From Actinomycetota bacterium (GTDB taxonomy: Bacteria; Actinomycetota; Thermoleophilia; Gaiellales; Gaiellaceae), in assembly GCA_020029615.1 (NCBI GenBank), contig JAIBJO010000003.1:1-62253 (forward strand): 62,253 nt of DNA. Direction: 5' to 3'. This document shows positions 35,578 to 43,084 of the stretch, piece after piece. Every line of letters starts with the position of its first letter. Within the stretch, counting starts at the first letter, position 1. A program made the position numbers and the translations under genes. Below the pieces are notes generated by a model, which saw nothing but the letters and a program-made list of their open reading frames with translations, made no database searches and was not told the DNA's origin.

Positions 35578-37865
35578 TGCGCGTTCCGCTCTCGTGGCTC
35601 CGCGACTACGTCGCAGTCGGCATGCCTCTCGACGAGCTCGCGTCACGCCTCGACGTCTCGACGGCCGTGGTCGCCGCGGTGGAGCACCGTGGCGTGCCCG
35701 ACCTGGACGGCAATCTCGCGCTCTTCCGCATTGGGAAGGTGCTCGAGGCCGGCAAGCACCCCGACGCCGACCGGCTCCAGCTTTGTGTCGTCGACGTGGG
35801 CGAGGCCGAGCCGTACCAGATCGTCTGCGGCGCCTGGAACTTCGGCGTCGGGGCGACCGTGGCCGTCGCGTTGCCCGGGGCTGAGCTTCCGGGGGGACTG
35901 GTGCTCGAACGCCGCACGCTACGGGGCAAGGAGTCTGCAGGGATGATCCTCTCCGAGCGCGAGCTCCAGCTCGGAGAGGATCACCTCGGGATCATCGTGC
36001 TCGACGACGGCGAGGCTGGCACGCCGCTCGCGGATGTACTCCCCATCCACGACGTCGTCCTCGACCTCGAGATCACAGGGAACCGTCCCGACCTCCTCTC
36101 GGTCTACGGCGTCGCACGCGAGGTCGCGGCGCTCTTCCGGCTCGACCTCGAACCTCCGCCCGGCATGGATCCCGCTCGAGAAGGCGACGAGACCGTGAAG
36201 GTCACCGTGGAGGACTGGGAGGGCTGTCCGCGCTACGTCGGCCGACTGTTCCGCGACGTGCGCATCGGTCCGTCTCCGGCCTGGCTACGCGCGCGACTGA
36301 ATGCGGCCGGCATGCGTCCGATATCGAATGTCGTCGATGTGACCAACTATGTGATGCTCGGACTGGGGAACCCGCTCCACGCCTTCGACTACGAGACTCT
36401 CGCGGACGGCGAGATCGTCGTTCGACGGGCTCGCGCCGATGAGCGAACGCTGCGGACACTCGACGGCGTCGAGCGCGCGCTCGATCCCTCCGACCTGATG
36501 ATTGCCGATGCCAAGAGGGCGGTCGCGTTCGCCGGGATCATGGGCGGGGAGGAGACCGAGATCTCCGACACGACGACTCACGTCCTCCTCGAGGCTGCGA
36601 ACTTCGAGCCGACCGGCCTATGGAGGACGTCCGAGCGCCTGCGCCTGCCGACCGAGGGCTCGAACCGCTGGGTGAAAGGCGTCGACCCGTACCTTGCCGA
36701 GCATGCCGCCGCGCTCGCAACCGAACTCATCGTCAAGCTCACAGGCGGGCACTGGGTCGGCCACACCGACGCGAGGGCGCAGCTGCCGGAGCGACCCGTT
36801 GTTCGCTTCCGTCCCGAGCGCGCAAGTGCGTTCATCGGGCTCGAGGTCGACTCCGAGGAGCAGCACGACATCCTCGCTCGGTTGGGCAACGAGCGCCGAG
36901 ACGGCGAGTACCTCGTGCCGAGCTGGCGCGCACGTGACCTCTGGCGCGAGGTCGACCTGATTGAGGAGATCGCGCGCTTTCGGCTTGCCGACGTCCCCTT
37001 CACACTGCCGGTCCGCCGCGAGATGATGGGCCGGCTGAGCCGGTTCCAGCGGCTCAGGAGACAGGTCGAGGATGCGCTCGTCGCGCTGGGCTGCTCGGAG
37101 GTGTATACGCCGTCGCTCGTCGAGTCCGACTCGGCCGACGACGCACTTCGCCTTCAGGAGCCGATCAGCGTCGAGCTGGCTGTCATGCGCACTGCGCTCC
37201 TTCCGTCGCTCGTCGACGCAGCGCGCCAGAACGCCGATGCCGGGAACGAGCGCATCGCGCTCTTCGAGATCGCACGGGTCTACCTGCCTCGGAGAGACGA
37301 ACTGCCCGAGGAACGGGTTCGGGTTGCGGGGATCCTCGAAGGAGGCTTCCTTCACACGAAAGGAGTCGTGGAGGCCCTTCTTCGTGTGCTGCATGTGGAC
37401 GCGAACTGGATGCGCTCCGAGCATCCGTTGCTCCACCCCGGGAAGGCCGCTCGCATCGAGGCCGGGGTCGTCGGCGAGCTCCACCCGACTCAGCTCGACG
37501 GTGTGTGGGGAGCGTTCGAGCTCGACCTGGATACGCTCTTCGCCCGCGTGCCGGAGCGGATCGTCTACGAGGACGTGCTCACCTACCCTGCCGTCCTCCA
37601 GGACATCGCCGTGGCCGTGCGCGAGGAGGTCGAGGTCGGGGCGCTCGTGGACACGGCTCGCGAGGCTGCCGGGCCGCTGCTGCGAGAGGCGAAGGTCTTC
37701 GACGTCTACCGCGGCGAGCAGGTGGGCGAGGGGCGAAAGTCGGTGGCGCTCCATCTGTCGTTCCAGTCGTCGGAGCGCACGCTCACCGACGAGGAAGCGG
37801 CCGAGGCTCGTGGTCGAATCGTCGAGGCGCTCGTCGATCGCTTCGACGCAGCCCTTCGCGCATAG
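35577..37865 (+). CDS. pheT: Phenylalanine--tRNA ligase beta subunit
   Basis: 762 residues, close to normal. OB-fold tRNA-binding domain (RIGKVLEAGKHPDADRLQLC), B3/B4 editing domain (AFAGIMGGEETEIS, NFEPTGLWRTSERL), B5 domain and the C-terminal anticodon-binding ferredoxin-like domain (VYRGEQVGEGRKSVALHLSF). ATG 35577 shares its A with the pheS stop, ensuring coupled subunit production. Confidence 0.96.
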   Translation: MRVPLSWLRDYVAVGMPLDELASRLDVSTAVVAAVEHRGVPDLDGNLALFRIGKVLEAGKHPDADRLQLCVVDVGEAEPYQIVCGAWNFGVGATVAVALPGAELPGGLVLERRTLRGKESAGMILSERELQLGEDHLGIIVLDDGEAGTPLADVLPIHDVVLDLEITGNRPDLLSVYGVAREVAALFRLDLEPPPGMDPAREGDETVKVTVEDWEGCPRYVGRLFRDVRIGPSPAWLRARLNAAGMRPISNVVDVTNYVMLGLGNPLHAFDYETLADGEIVVRRARADERTLRTLDGVERALDPSDLMIADAKRAVAFAGIMGGEETEISDTTTHVLLEAANFEPTGLWRTSERLRLPTEGSNRWVKGVDPYLAEHAAALATELIVKLTGGHWVGHTDARAQLPERPVVRFRPERASAFIGLEVDSEEQHDILARLGNERRDGEYLVPSWRARDLWREVDLIEEIARFRLADVPFTLPVRREMMGRLSRFQRLRRQVEDALVALGCSEVYTPSLVESDSADDALRLQEPISVELAVMRTALLPSLVDAARQNADAGNERIALFEIARVYLPRRDELPEERVRVAGILEGGFLHTKGVVEALLRVLHVDANWMRSEHPLLHPGKAARIEAGVVGELHPTQLDGVWGAFELDLDTLFARVPERIVYEDVLTYPAVLQDIAVAVREEVEVGALVDTAREAAGPLLREAKVFDVYRGEQVGEGRKSVALHLSFQSSERTLTDEEAAEARGRIVEALVDRFDAALRA

Positions 37866-37892
37866 ACCAAACCGATCGCCGATCGCTCGACG

Positions 37893-37898
37893 TAGAGT
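37893..37898 (+). promoter_or_regulatory. Candidate -10 box of the cupredoxin gene
   Basis: TAGAGT ending 7 nt before ATG 37906, without a ribosome site. Confidence 0.45.
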
Positions 37899-37905
37899 AG
37901 AAGCG

Positions 37906-38619
37906 ATGACGCGGATCTCGGCACTCGCGGCCGCATTGCTCGTGGCGGCGCTCCTGGCGGCCGCCGGTGGTGACGCGGCTCCGGCTCAGAGCTCGAAGCT
38001 CCATGCCAAAGTCGGGCCCGGATTCACCATTGCCCTGACGAACGACGGAGGCGGACGTGTGACGAGGCTCGATCCCGGCACGTACGAGATCGAGGTCGAG
38101 GACGAGTCGGAGGAGCACAACTTCCACCTGCAGGGACCTGGCGTCGACCGCATGACCGGTGTCGGCCAGGTGGGCAAGGAGCTGTGGACGGTCACCTTTG
38201 CCGAGGGGAGGTACACCTACGTGTGCGATCCTCATTCGCAGACGCTGCGCGGCTCGTTCACCGTCGGTGACCCTGCGCCGCCACCGCCGCCACCACCACC
38301 GACCACGAGCGGCGCGATCACTGCGAAGACCAAGCTCGAGCTCACGTCGGGCCCGGGCTTCGTCATCTCGCTGAAGACCCGAGCCGGGAAAGCGGTGAAG
38401 GCGATGAAGCGCGGCACGTACACGATGGTCGTCCGCGATCGGGGCCGGGCTCACAACGCCCACGTCGTCGCACCGGGCTTCAACCGGAAGACGACACCGC
38501 TGAGCTACACCGGGACGCAGACGTGGAAGGTCGCGCTCCGCAAGGTCGGGACGCTCCGCTTCCTGTGTGATCCACATGCCAGCAGAGGCATGAAGGGCTC
38601 GGCGAAGATCGTTCCCTAG
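37906..38619 (+). CDS. Exported protein with two tandem cupredoxin-like domains
   Basis: 237 residues: signal peptide (ISALAAALLVAALLAAAGGDA), two plastocyanin-like domains and an eight-proline linker near residue 125. Domain 1 has H71 and H74 in HNFH, C107 and H110 in VCDPH but no Met at the axial position; domain 2 has H183 and H186 (HNAH), C221 and H224 (CDPH) and M229. So domain 2 has a full type 1 copper set while domain 1 lacks the axial Met. A small copper electron carrier or copper-storage role is likely. Leaderless promoter candidate just upstream. Confidence 0.78.
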   Translation: MTRISALAAALLVAALLAAAGGDAAPAQSSKLHAKVGPGFTIALTNDGGGRVTRLDPGTYEIEVEDESEEHNFHLQGPGVDRMTGVGQVGKELWTVTFAEGRYTYVCDPHSQTLRGSFTVGDPAPPPPPPPPTTSGAITAKTKLELTSGPGFVISLKTRAGKAVKAMKRGTYTMVVRDRGRAHNAHVVAPGFNRKTTPLSYTGTQTWKVALRKVGTLRFLCDPHASRGMKGSAKIVP

Positions 38620-38624
38620 ATGCT

Positions 38625-39263
38625 TTAGACCGACCGCCCGGCAAGCCGCCAGACCGGGCCCTGGGTGGCGGCGTTCTCGGTGTCCGAGAGCTCGCCCAGC
38701 ACGGTGATCCGTCCCGCGATCGACTCGGCGTCCATCCGCTCGAAGCAGCGGCGCGCCATTCCCGACGAGGCGCCGTAGCCCTGCTTGCCGGAGACGCGGA
38801 AGCGAAGCGCGTTCGCCGCCGGGTTTCGCGTCGGGTTCAGCGGCGCACCCAGCAGCGCCGCCCGCGGAAGGTGGTCGCTCGAAGCCAGCTCGAGCTCGCA
38901 CAGGAGGTCGCTCCAGCCTGGTGCGAGCCGCTGCACGAGCTCGTCCCATGCGCTTGCGAGCGACGGTGAGCGCGCTGTCGGCGACCCGTCGGCCGGCTCT
39001 GCCTGCGTGGCTCCTACGAGTGTGAGGTTTCCCCATATCCGCTTACGGTCGAGCCGCTCGAGGAGGTTGCGAAGCCGCTGAGGGCCGCCTCCTGCGCGCA
39101 GGACGTGAAATCGGAGCTCGCCGGCGACACGTCCCGGTCCGAGCGGCGCCAGGATGGCGGCTGCGTCGTCCGCCGACCCCTCGGGCGCGAACGAGAGGCG
39201 CGCCTCGTCCCACTCGGATCCGAGATCCTGCTCGAGAAGCGCCCACTGTTCGGCGGCTCGCAT
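38625..39263 (-). CDS. Protein of unknown function, 212 residues
   Basis: 212-residue soluble protein without signal or membrane segment. Features: two repeated Leu/Arg-rich segments (GPQRLRNLLERLDRKRIWG and MARRCFERMDAESIAGRI) and GN/GRITVLGEL endings that look like two copies of one fold. I recognise no family. Divergent from the E1alpha gene with 26 bp between starts, and its TATGCT box overlaps the CATAAT of that gene. The coding frame is well supported by GC-rich third positions and a clean start. Confidence 0.65.
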   Translation of the reverse strand: MRAAEQWALLEQDLGSEWDEARLSFAPEGSADDAAAILAPLGPGRVAGELRFHVLRAGGGPQRLRNLLERLDRKRIWGNLTLVGATQAEPADGSPTARSPSLASAWDELVQRLAPGWSDLLCELELASSDHLPRAALLGAPLNPTRNPAANALRFRVSGKQGYGASSGMARRCFERMDAESIAGRITVLGELSDTENAATQGPVWRLAGRSV

Positions 39264-39272
39264 CGGCCGACC

Positions 39273-39278
39273 AGCATA
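39273..39278 (-). promoter_or_regulatory. Candidate -10 box of the unknown minus-strand gene
   Basis: TATGCT on the minus strand, 9 nt before ATG 39263; shares four bases (39275-39278) with the opposite CATAAT. Confidence 0.35.
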
Positions 39279-39280
39279 AT
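39275..39280 (+). promoter_or_regulatory. Candidate -10 box of the E1alpha operon
   Basis: CATAAT, close to the sigma-70 consensus, ending 9 nt before ATG 39290. Confidence 0.45.
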
Positions 39281-39289
39281 GGCCGCTCG

Positions 39290-40282
39290 ATGGCGACCGT
39301 CGAGGAGAGAGCGGAGCCCGGGCGGAAGAAGGTCTCCGAGGAGGTCCTGCGCGATTTCTTCCGCGAGATGCTCCTGATCCGGCGGTTCGAGGAGAAAGTC
39401 GAGGAGCGCTTCCGCGCCGGCGAGCTTCCCGGGTTTCTGCACGTCGCGATCGGACAGGAGGCCGTCGCCACCGGGGTGTGCTCGGCGCTCGCGCTCGAGG
39501 ACGTCTTCGCCTCGACGCACCGTGCTCACGGGCACTCCATCGCCAAGGGTACGCCCGCTAAGAAGATCATGGCCGAGCTCTACGGCAAGACGGAGGGCTG
39601 CAGCGGGGGATACGGCGGCTCGATGCACCTCTACGACCTCTCGGTCGGCAACCTCGGCGCAAACGCCGTCGTCGCGGGCGGCCTGCCTGGGATCGTCGGC
39701 GCCGCGCTCGCCTTCCAGATGCGCGGGGAGAAGCGAGTCGCGGTCGCGTTCTTCGGCGACGGCGCGACGAACACAGGCACGTTCCACGAGTCGCTCAACC
39801 TCGCGCAGTTGTGGAGGGTTCCCGCGATCTTCGTCCTCGAGAACAACGGCTGGGCGGAGTCGACACCGGCGGTCCAGCAGCTTCCGCTTCCGGTCGACCA
39901 AATGGGGAAGCGCGCTGCCGCGTTCGGTATGAAGCTCATCGAGGCCGACGGACAGGACGTCGAAGCTGTCTACCTGGCGGCGCTCGCGGCCCGCGAGCAC
40001 GCTCTCGCAGGCAAGGGCCCGGTGCTTCTCCACCTCCGCACCTTTAGGTTGACCGGGCACTTCGTCGGCGATCCGCAGGTCTACCGGGACCGGGACGAGC
40101 TCAAGCAGGAGCGCGAGACGAAGGATCCACTGCGACTCCTCGGTGCACGGCTCGACCTGTCCGACGGCGACTTCGCCTCTGTCGATGCCGACGTCACTGC
40201 CGAGGTCGAGGCCGCGGTGGAGTTCGCCAAGGCCGGCACGGACCCGAAGCCCGAGGACGCGCTCAAGTACGTCTATGCCTGA
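39290..40282 (+). CDS. 2-oxoacid dehydrogenase E1 component, alpha subunit
   Basis: 330 residues. The TPP-binding motif FFGDGATNTGTFHESLNLA ... ENNGW and the GSMHLYD loop are clear. The MHLYDLSVGNLGANAVVAGG section resembles the acetoin-dehydrogenase/PDH-type E1alpha branch, so substrate (pyruvate or acetoin) cannot be fixed. Works with E1beta, E2 and E3 in a soluble complex; these follow in order. E1beta starts within its last 8 bp. Confidence 0.9.
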   Translation: MATVEERAEPGRKKVSEEVLRDFFREMLLIRRFEEKVEERFRAGELPGFLHVAIGQEAVATGVCSALALEDVFASTHRAHGHSIAKGTPAKKIMAELYGKTEGCSGGYGGSMHLYDLSVGNLGANAVVAGGLPGIVGAALAFQMRGEKRVAVAFFGDGATNTGTFHESLNLAQLWRVPAIFVLENNGWAESTPAVQQLPLPVDQMGKRAAAFGMKLIEADGQDVEAVYLAALAAREHALAGKGPVLLHLRTFRLTGHFVGDPQVYRDRDELKQERETKDPLRLLGARLDLSDGDFASVDADVTAEVEAAVEFAKAGTDPKPEDALKYVYA

Positions 40283-41255
40283 GCTGACCTACAGAGAGGC
40301 GGTCCGAGACGCGCTCGCGCAGGCACTTCGGGCGGACGAGAACGTCTTCGTCATGGGCGAGGACATCGCCGAGATGGGTGGTTCGATGGCCGTGACCCAG
40401 GGCTTGCTCGAGGAGTTCGGGCCCACCCGCATCCGGAACACGCCGATCTCCGAGATGGCGATCGTCGGGAGCGGGATCGGTGCGGCGATCCAGGGCATGC
40501 GGCCGATCGTCGAGATCATGTACGAGGACTTCCTCACGCTCTCGATGGAGCAGCTCGTCAACCAGGCGGCGAAGCACAGGACGATGTCCGGCGGCCAGGT
40601 GAAGGTGCCGCTCACGATCCGGACGCAGGGCGGTGCAGGCTGGTCACCGGGGGCGCAGCACGCACAGCAGCTCGAGGCCTGGTTCGTTCACGTTCCCGGC
40701 CTCAAGGTCGTGTTCGCGTCGACGCCCCAGGACGTTCGCGGGCTCTTGTGGTCCGCGATCTACGACGACAACCCGGTCATCTTCTTCGAGCACCGCACGC
40801 TCTATCCGATCAAGGGCGAGGTGCCGTCCGAGCTCGAGCCGATCCCCCTCGGCGAGGCGCGCGTCCACCGTGAGGGCACGGACGTGACGGTGGTCGCGAC
40901 AGGCCGGCTCGTGCACGAGTCCTTGCGCGCGGCGGAGGAGGCCGAGCGCGACGGGATCTCCGTCGAGGTCGTCGACCCGCGCACCCTGCTCCCGCTGGAC
41001 GAGGACACGATCGTCGGCTCCGTGCGCAAGACGACTCGCTGTGTCACCGCGCACGAGGCCGTGGCGCGCGGTGGATTCGGCTCCGAGCTGGCCGCTGTCA
41101 TCCAGCACGGCGCCTTCGACTGGCTCGATGCGCCGATCGAGCGCATCGGCGCGAAGTTCGCTCCGCTTCCGTTCGCGCCCGCCATGGAGCAGTGGGTCGT
41201 CCCGCACGCAGCCGAGGTCCTCGAGGCGATCCGGCGCACGGTCGCGCGGAGCTGA
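40275..41255 (+). CDS. 2-oxoacid dehydrogenase E1 component, beta subunit
   Basis: 326 residues. Family signature VFVMGEDIAEMGG with the conserved Glu, TPISEMAIVGSGIGAA, and the C-terminal transketolase domain (VEVVDPRTLLPLDEDTIVGSVRKTTR). Decarboxylates the 2-oxoacid together with E1alpha and passes the acyl group to E2 lipoate. Overlaps E1alpha by 8 bp; E2 begins 3 bp after its stop. Confidence 0.92.
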   Translation: MPELTYREAVRDALAQALRADENVFVMGEDIAEMGGSMAVTQGLLEEFGPTRIRNTPISEMAIVGSGIGAAIQGMRPIVEIMYEDFLTLSMEQLVNQAAKHRTMSGGQVKVPLTIRTQGGAGWSPGAQHAQQLEAWFVHVPGLKVVFASTPQDVRGLLWSAIYDDNPVIFFEHRTLYPIKGEVPSELEPIPLGEARVHREGTDVTVVATGRLVHESLRAAEEAERDGISVEVVDPRTLLPLDEDTIVGSVRKTTRCVTAHEAVARGGFGSELAAVIQHGAFDWLDAPIERIGAKFAPLPFAPAMEQWVVPHAAEVLEAIRRTVARS

Positions 41256-41257
41256 GC

Positions 41258-42523
41258 GTGGCATCTGAGGTCAAGCTGCCGCGTCTCGGCCAGGGGATGG
41301 AGTCGGGGACGATCGTGCGCTGGCTGAAGTCGGAGGGCGAGGATGTCGCCAAGGGCGAGCCGCTCTACGAGCTCGATACCGACAAGGTCACGCAGGAGGT
41401 GGAGGCCGAGGCGGCGGGCGTGCTGCTCAAGATCGTCGTCGCCGACGGTGAGGTCGACGTCGGAACCACCGTCGCCGTGATCGGAACGCAGGGCGAGGAC
41501 GTGTCCGGGCTGATCGCCGCGGCGCAGGGGGGTAACGGCGGTGCTCCTACCACGACCGCACGGGCGCCCGAGGGAGAGCCGGCCGAATCGCCAAGTGACA
41601 CTGTGCCACAAGGCGTCCCGGCGCCCGACCCGGCGGCACCGGTCGACGTGTCCGCTGAACGTGCGGTGGGAGAGCGTGTGAAGGCCAGCCCGCTGGCACG
41701 CCGGATCGCACGCGAGCGCGGCATCAATCTCGCGTCGCTCGTCGGAACCGGGCCGGATGGGCGGATCATCGCCGAGGACGTCGAGAGCGCGCCTTCATCT
41801 GCTGCTGCCGGCGCCGCGGCCCAGCCGGCGCCGCCGGTGGGAGAAGTCGAGGTGGTCGAGTTGACCTCGACGCGCCGGACCATCGCTCGGCGCCTCACGG
41901 AAGCCTGGGAGGCTCCGGTCTTCCAGCTCTCGGTCACGGCGGACGCCTCCGAGCTCGTCGGGACGCGTGAAAGCCTTGTCGCGCTCATGCGCGAGGGCGA
42001 CACGAAGCCGACGGTGAACGATGTCCTCACGCGAGTAGTCGCCTCGGCGCTCGTCAGGCATCGACCCGTGAACGCTCACTTCACCGACGGGAAGATCCTC
42101 CGCTTTCCGAGCGCAAACGTCGGCATTGCGGTCGCCGCGCCGAGCGGGCTCGTCGTTCCGGTGATCACGGACGCGGCCGAGAAATCGGTCCAGCAGATCG
42201 CGACAGCGCGAGCCGATCTCGTCGCGCGGGCACGCGACGGGAAGCTCAAGCTCGGCGATCTCGAAGGCGGGACGTTCACGATCTCGAATCTCGGGATGTA
42301 CGGCATCGAGCAGTTCGTGGCGGTGCTCAATCCGCCACAGGTCGCGATTCTCGCAGTGGGCTCGATCGAGGAAAGGCCGGCGGCGTTCGACGGCGATGTC
42401 GTCGTCGTGCCGACGCTGACCATGACCCTCACGTGCGACCATCGAGCGATCGACGGCTCGGAGGGCGCGGACTTCCTACGCACTGTCAAGGCGTTCGTCG
42501 AATCTCCGGCGCTGGCGCTATGA
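41258..42523 (+). CDS. 2-oxoacid dehydrogenase E2 (dihydrolipoyl acyltransferase)
   Basis: 421 residues from GTG 41258. One lipoyl domain (lipoyl Lys43 in DTDKVTQEVEA), an Ala/Pro-rich linker, the E1/E3-binding domain (SPLARRIARERGINLASLVGTGPDGRI) and the catalytic domain with DHRAIDG (His395). Only one lipoyl domain is present. The overlapping longer frame upstream is not used. A palindrome follows, then the GNAT gene; the 50 bp gap separates it from the rest of the operon. Confidence 0.93.
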   Translation: MASEVKLPRLGQGMESGTIVRWLKSEGEDVAKGEPLYELDTDKVTQEVEAEAAGVLLKIVVADGEVDVGTTVAVIGTQGEDVSGLIAAAQGGNGGAPTTTARAPEGEPAESPSDTVPQGVPAPDPAAPVDVSAERAVGERVKASPLARRIARERGINLASLVGTGPDGRIIAEDVESAPSSAAAGAAAQPAPPVGEVEVVELTSTRRTIARRLTEAWEAPVFQLSVTADASELVGTRESLVALMREGDTKPTVNDVLTRVVASALVRHRPVNAHFTDGKILRFPSANVGIAVAAPSGLVVPVITDAAEKSVQQIATARADLVARARDGKLKLGDLEGGTFTISNLGMYGIEQFVAVLNPPQVAILAVGSIEERPAAFDGDVVVVPTLTMTLTCDHRAIDGSEGADFLRTVKAFVESPALAL

Positions 42524-42529
42524 GACGGA

Positions 42530-42559
42530 GTCGGGGACAGACTGAAGTCTGCCCCCGAC
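42530..42559. repeat. Imperfect palindrome between E2 and the GNAT gene
   Basis: 14-bp arms with one mismatch (GTCGGGGACAGACT and its near complement) and a 2-nt loop, 6 bp past the E2 stop. It could be a terminator or a dispersed repeat; this GTCGGGGACAGAC-type palindrome is a form I have seen repeated in environmental genomes. Its right arm is followed closely by the TAAGCT box of the next gene. Confidence 0.55.
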
Positions 42560-42561
42560 AC

Positions 42562-42567
42562 TAAGCT
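42562..42567 (+). promoter_or_regulatory. Candidate -10 box of the GNAT gene
   Basis: TAAGCT ending 6 nt before ATG 42574. Confidence 0.4.
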
Positions 42568-42573
42568 CCTCAC

Positions 42574-43074
42574 ATGGTCATTCGCCGAGGCGGCCGCCAG
42601 GACGTCCGGTTCCTCCGCGACATGCTTCACCACGCGTACTACTGGCGCGAGCGCGATCCGGGAGAGGAGCCCGGGCCTGTTGCACGCTACGTCAAGGGCT
42701 GGGGGCGACCGGGGGATACCGCGCTCATCGCCGTCGAGGATGCGTTTCCGGTCGGCGCCGCCTGGTACCGGCTGTTCCGGCGCGACCAGCCTGGGTACGG
42801 GTTCGTGGACGAGGAGACCCCCGAGCTCGCGCTGGCCGTCGTTCCCAGCCGCCGTCGTAGGGGGCTCGGAGACGCTCTCGTGAGGGCGCTCTGCGATCGC
42901 GCGCGCTCGGAGGGCTACGCGGCGCTCAGCTTGAGCGTCGAGCGAGACAACGTCGCGCTCGTCTCGTTCTACGAGAAGCACGGCTTCGAACGCGTCGTCG
43001 AGGACGGCGGCGACGGCGTGACGATGCTGCGGGTGCTGCATCCGTCCGCCGACGAGCAGAGGGCGAACATCTAG
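42574..43074 (+). CDS. GNAT-family N-acetyltransferase
   Basis: 166 residues. The acetyl-CoA-binding signature (VVPSRRRRGLGDALVRALC, R/Q-x2-G-x-G/A form) and a SLSVERDNVALVSFYEKHGFE motif are typical of GNAT. Substrate unknown: could be a small amine, an amino acid or a protein. It sits between E2 and E3 of a 2-oxoacid dehydrogenase complex, so product inhibition or lysine acetylation of the complex is an attractive but unproven link. Confidence 0.85.
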   Translation: MVIRRGGRQDVRFLRDMLHHAYYWRERDPGEEPGPVARYVKGWGRPGDTALIAVEDAFPVGAAWYRLFRRDQPGYGFVDEETPELALAVVPSRRRRGLGDALVRALCDRARSEGYAALSLSVERDNVALVSFYEKHGFERVVEDGGDGVTMLRVLHPSADEQRANI

Positions 43075-43077
43075 GAT
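43072..43077 (+). promoter_or_regulatory. Candidate -10 box of the E3 gene
   Basis: TAGGAT, whose TAG is the stop codon of the GNAT gene, ending 7 nt before ATG 43085. Confidence 0.45.
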
Positions 43078-43084
43078 CGCGGCC

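Noticed and set aside
38275-38305. CCG/CCA triplet run.
   Set aside because: Codes for the eight-Pro linker between the two cupredoxin domains.
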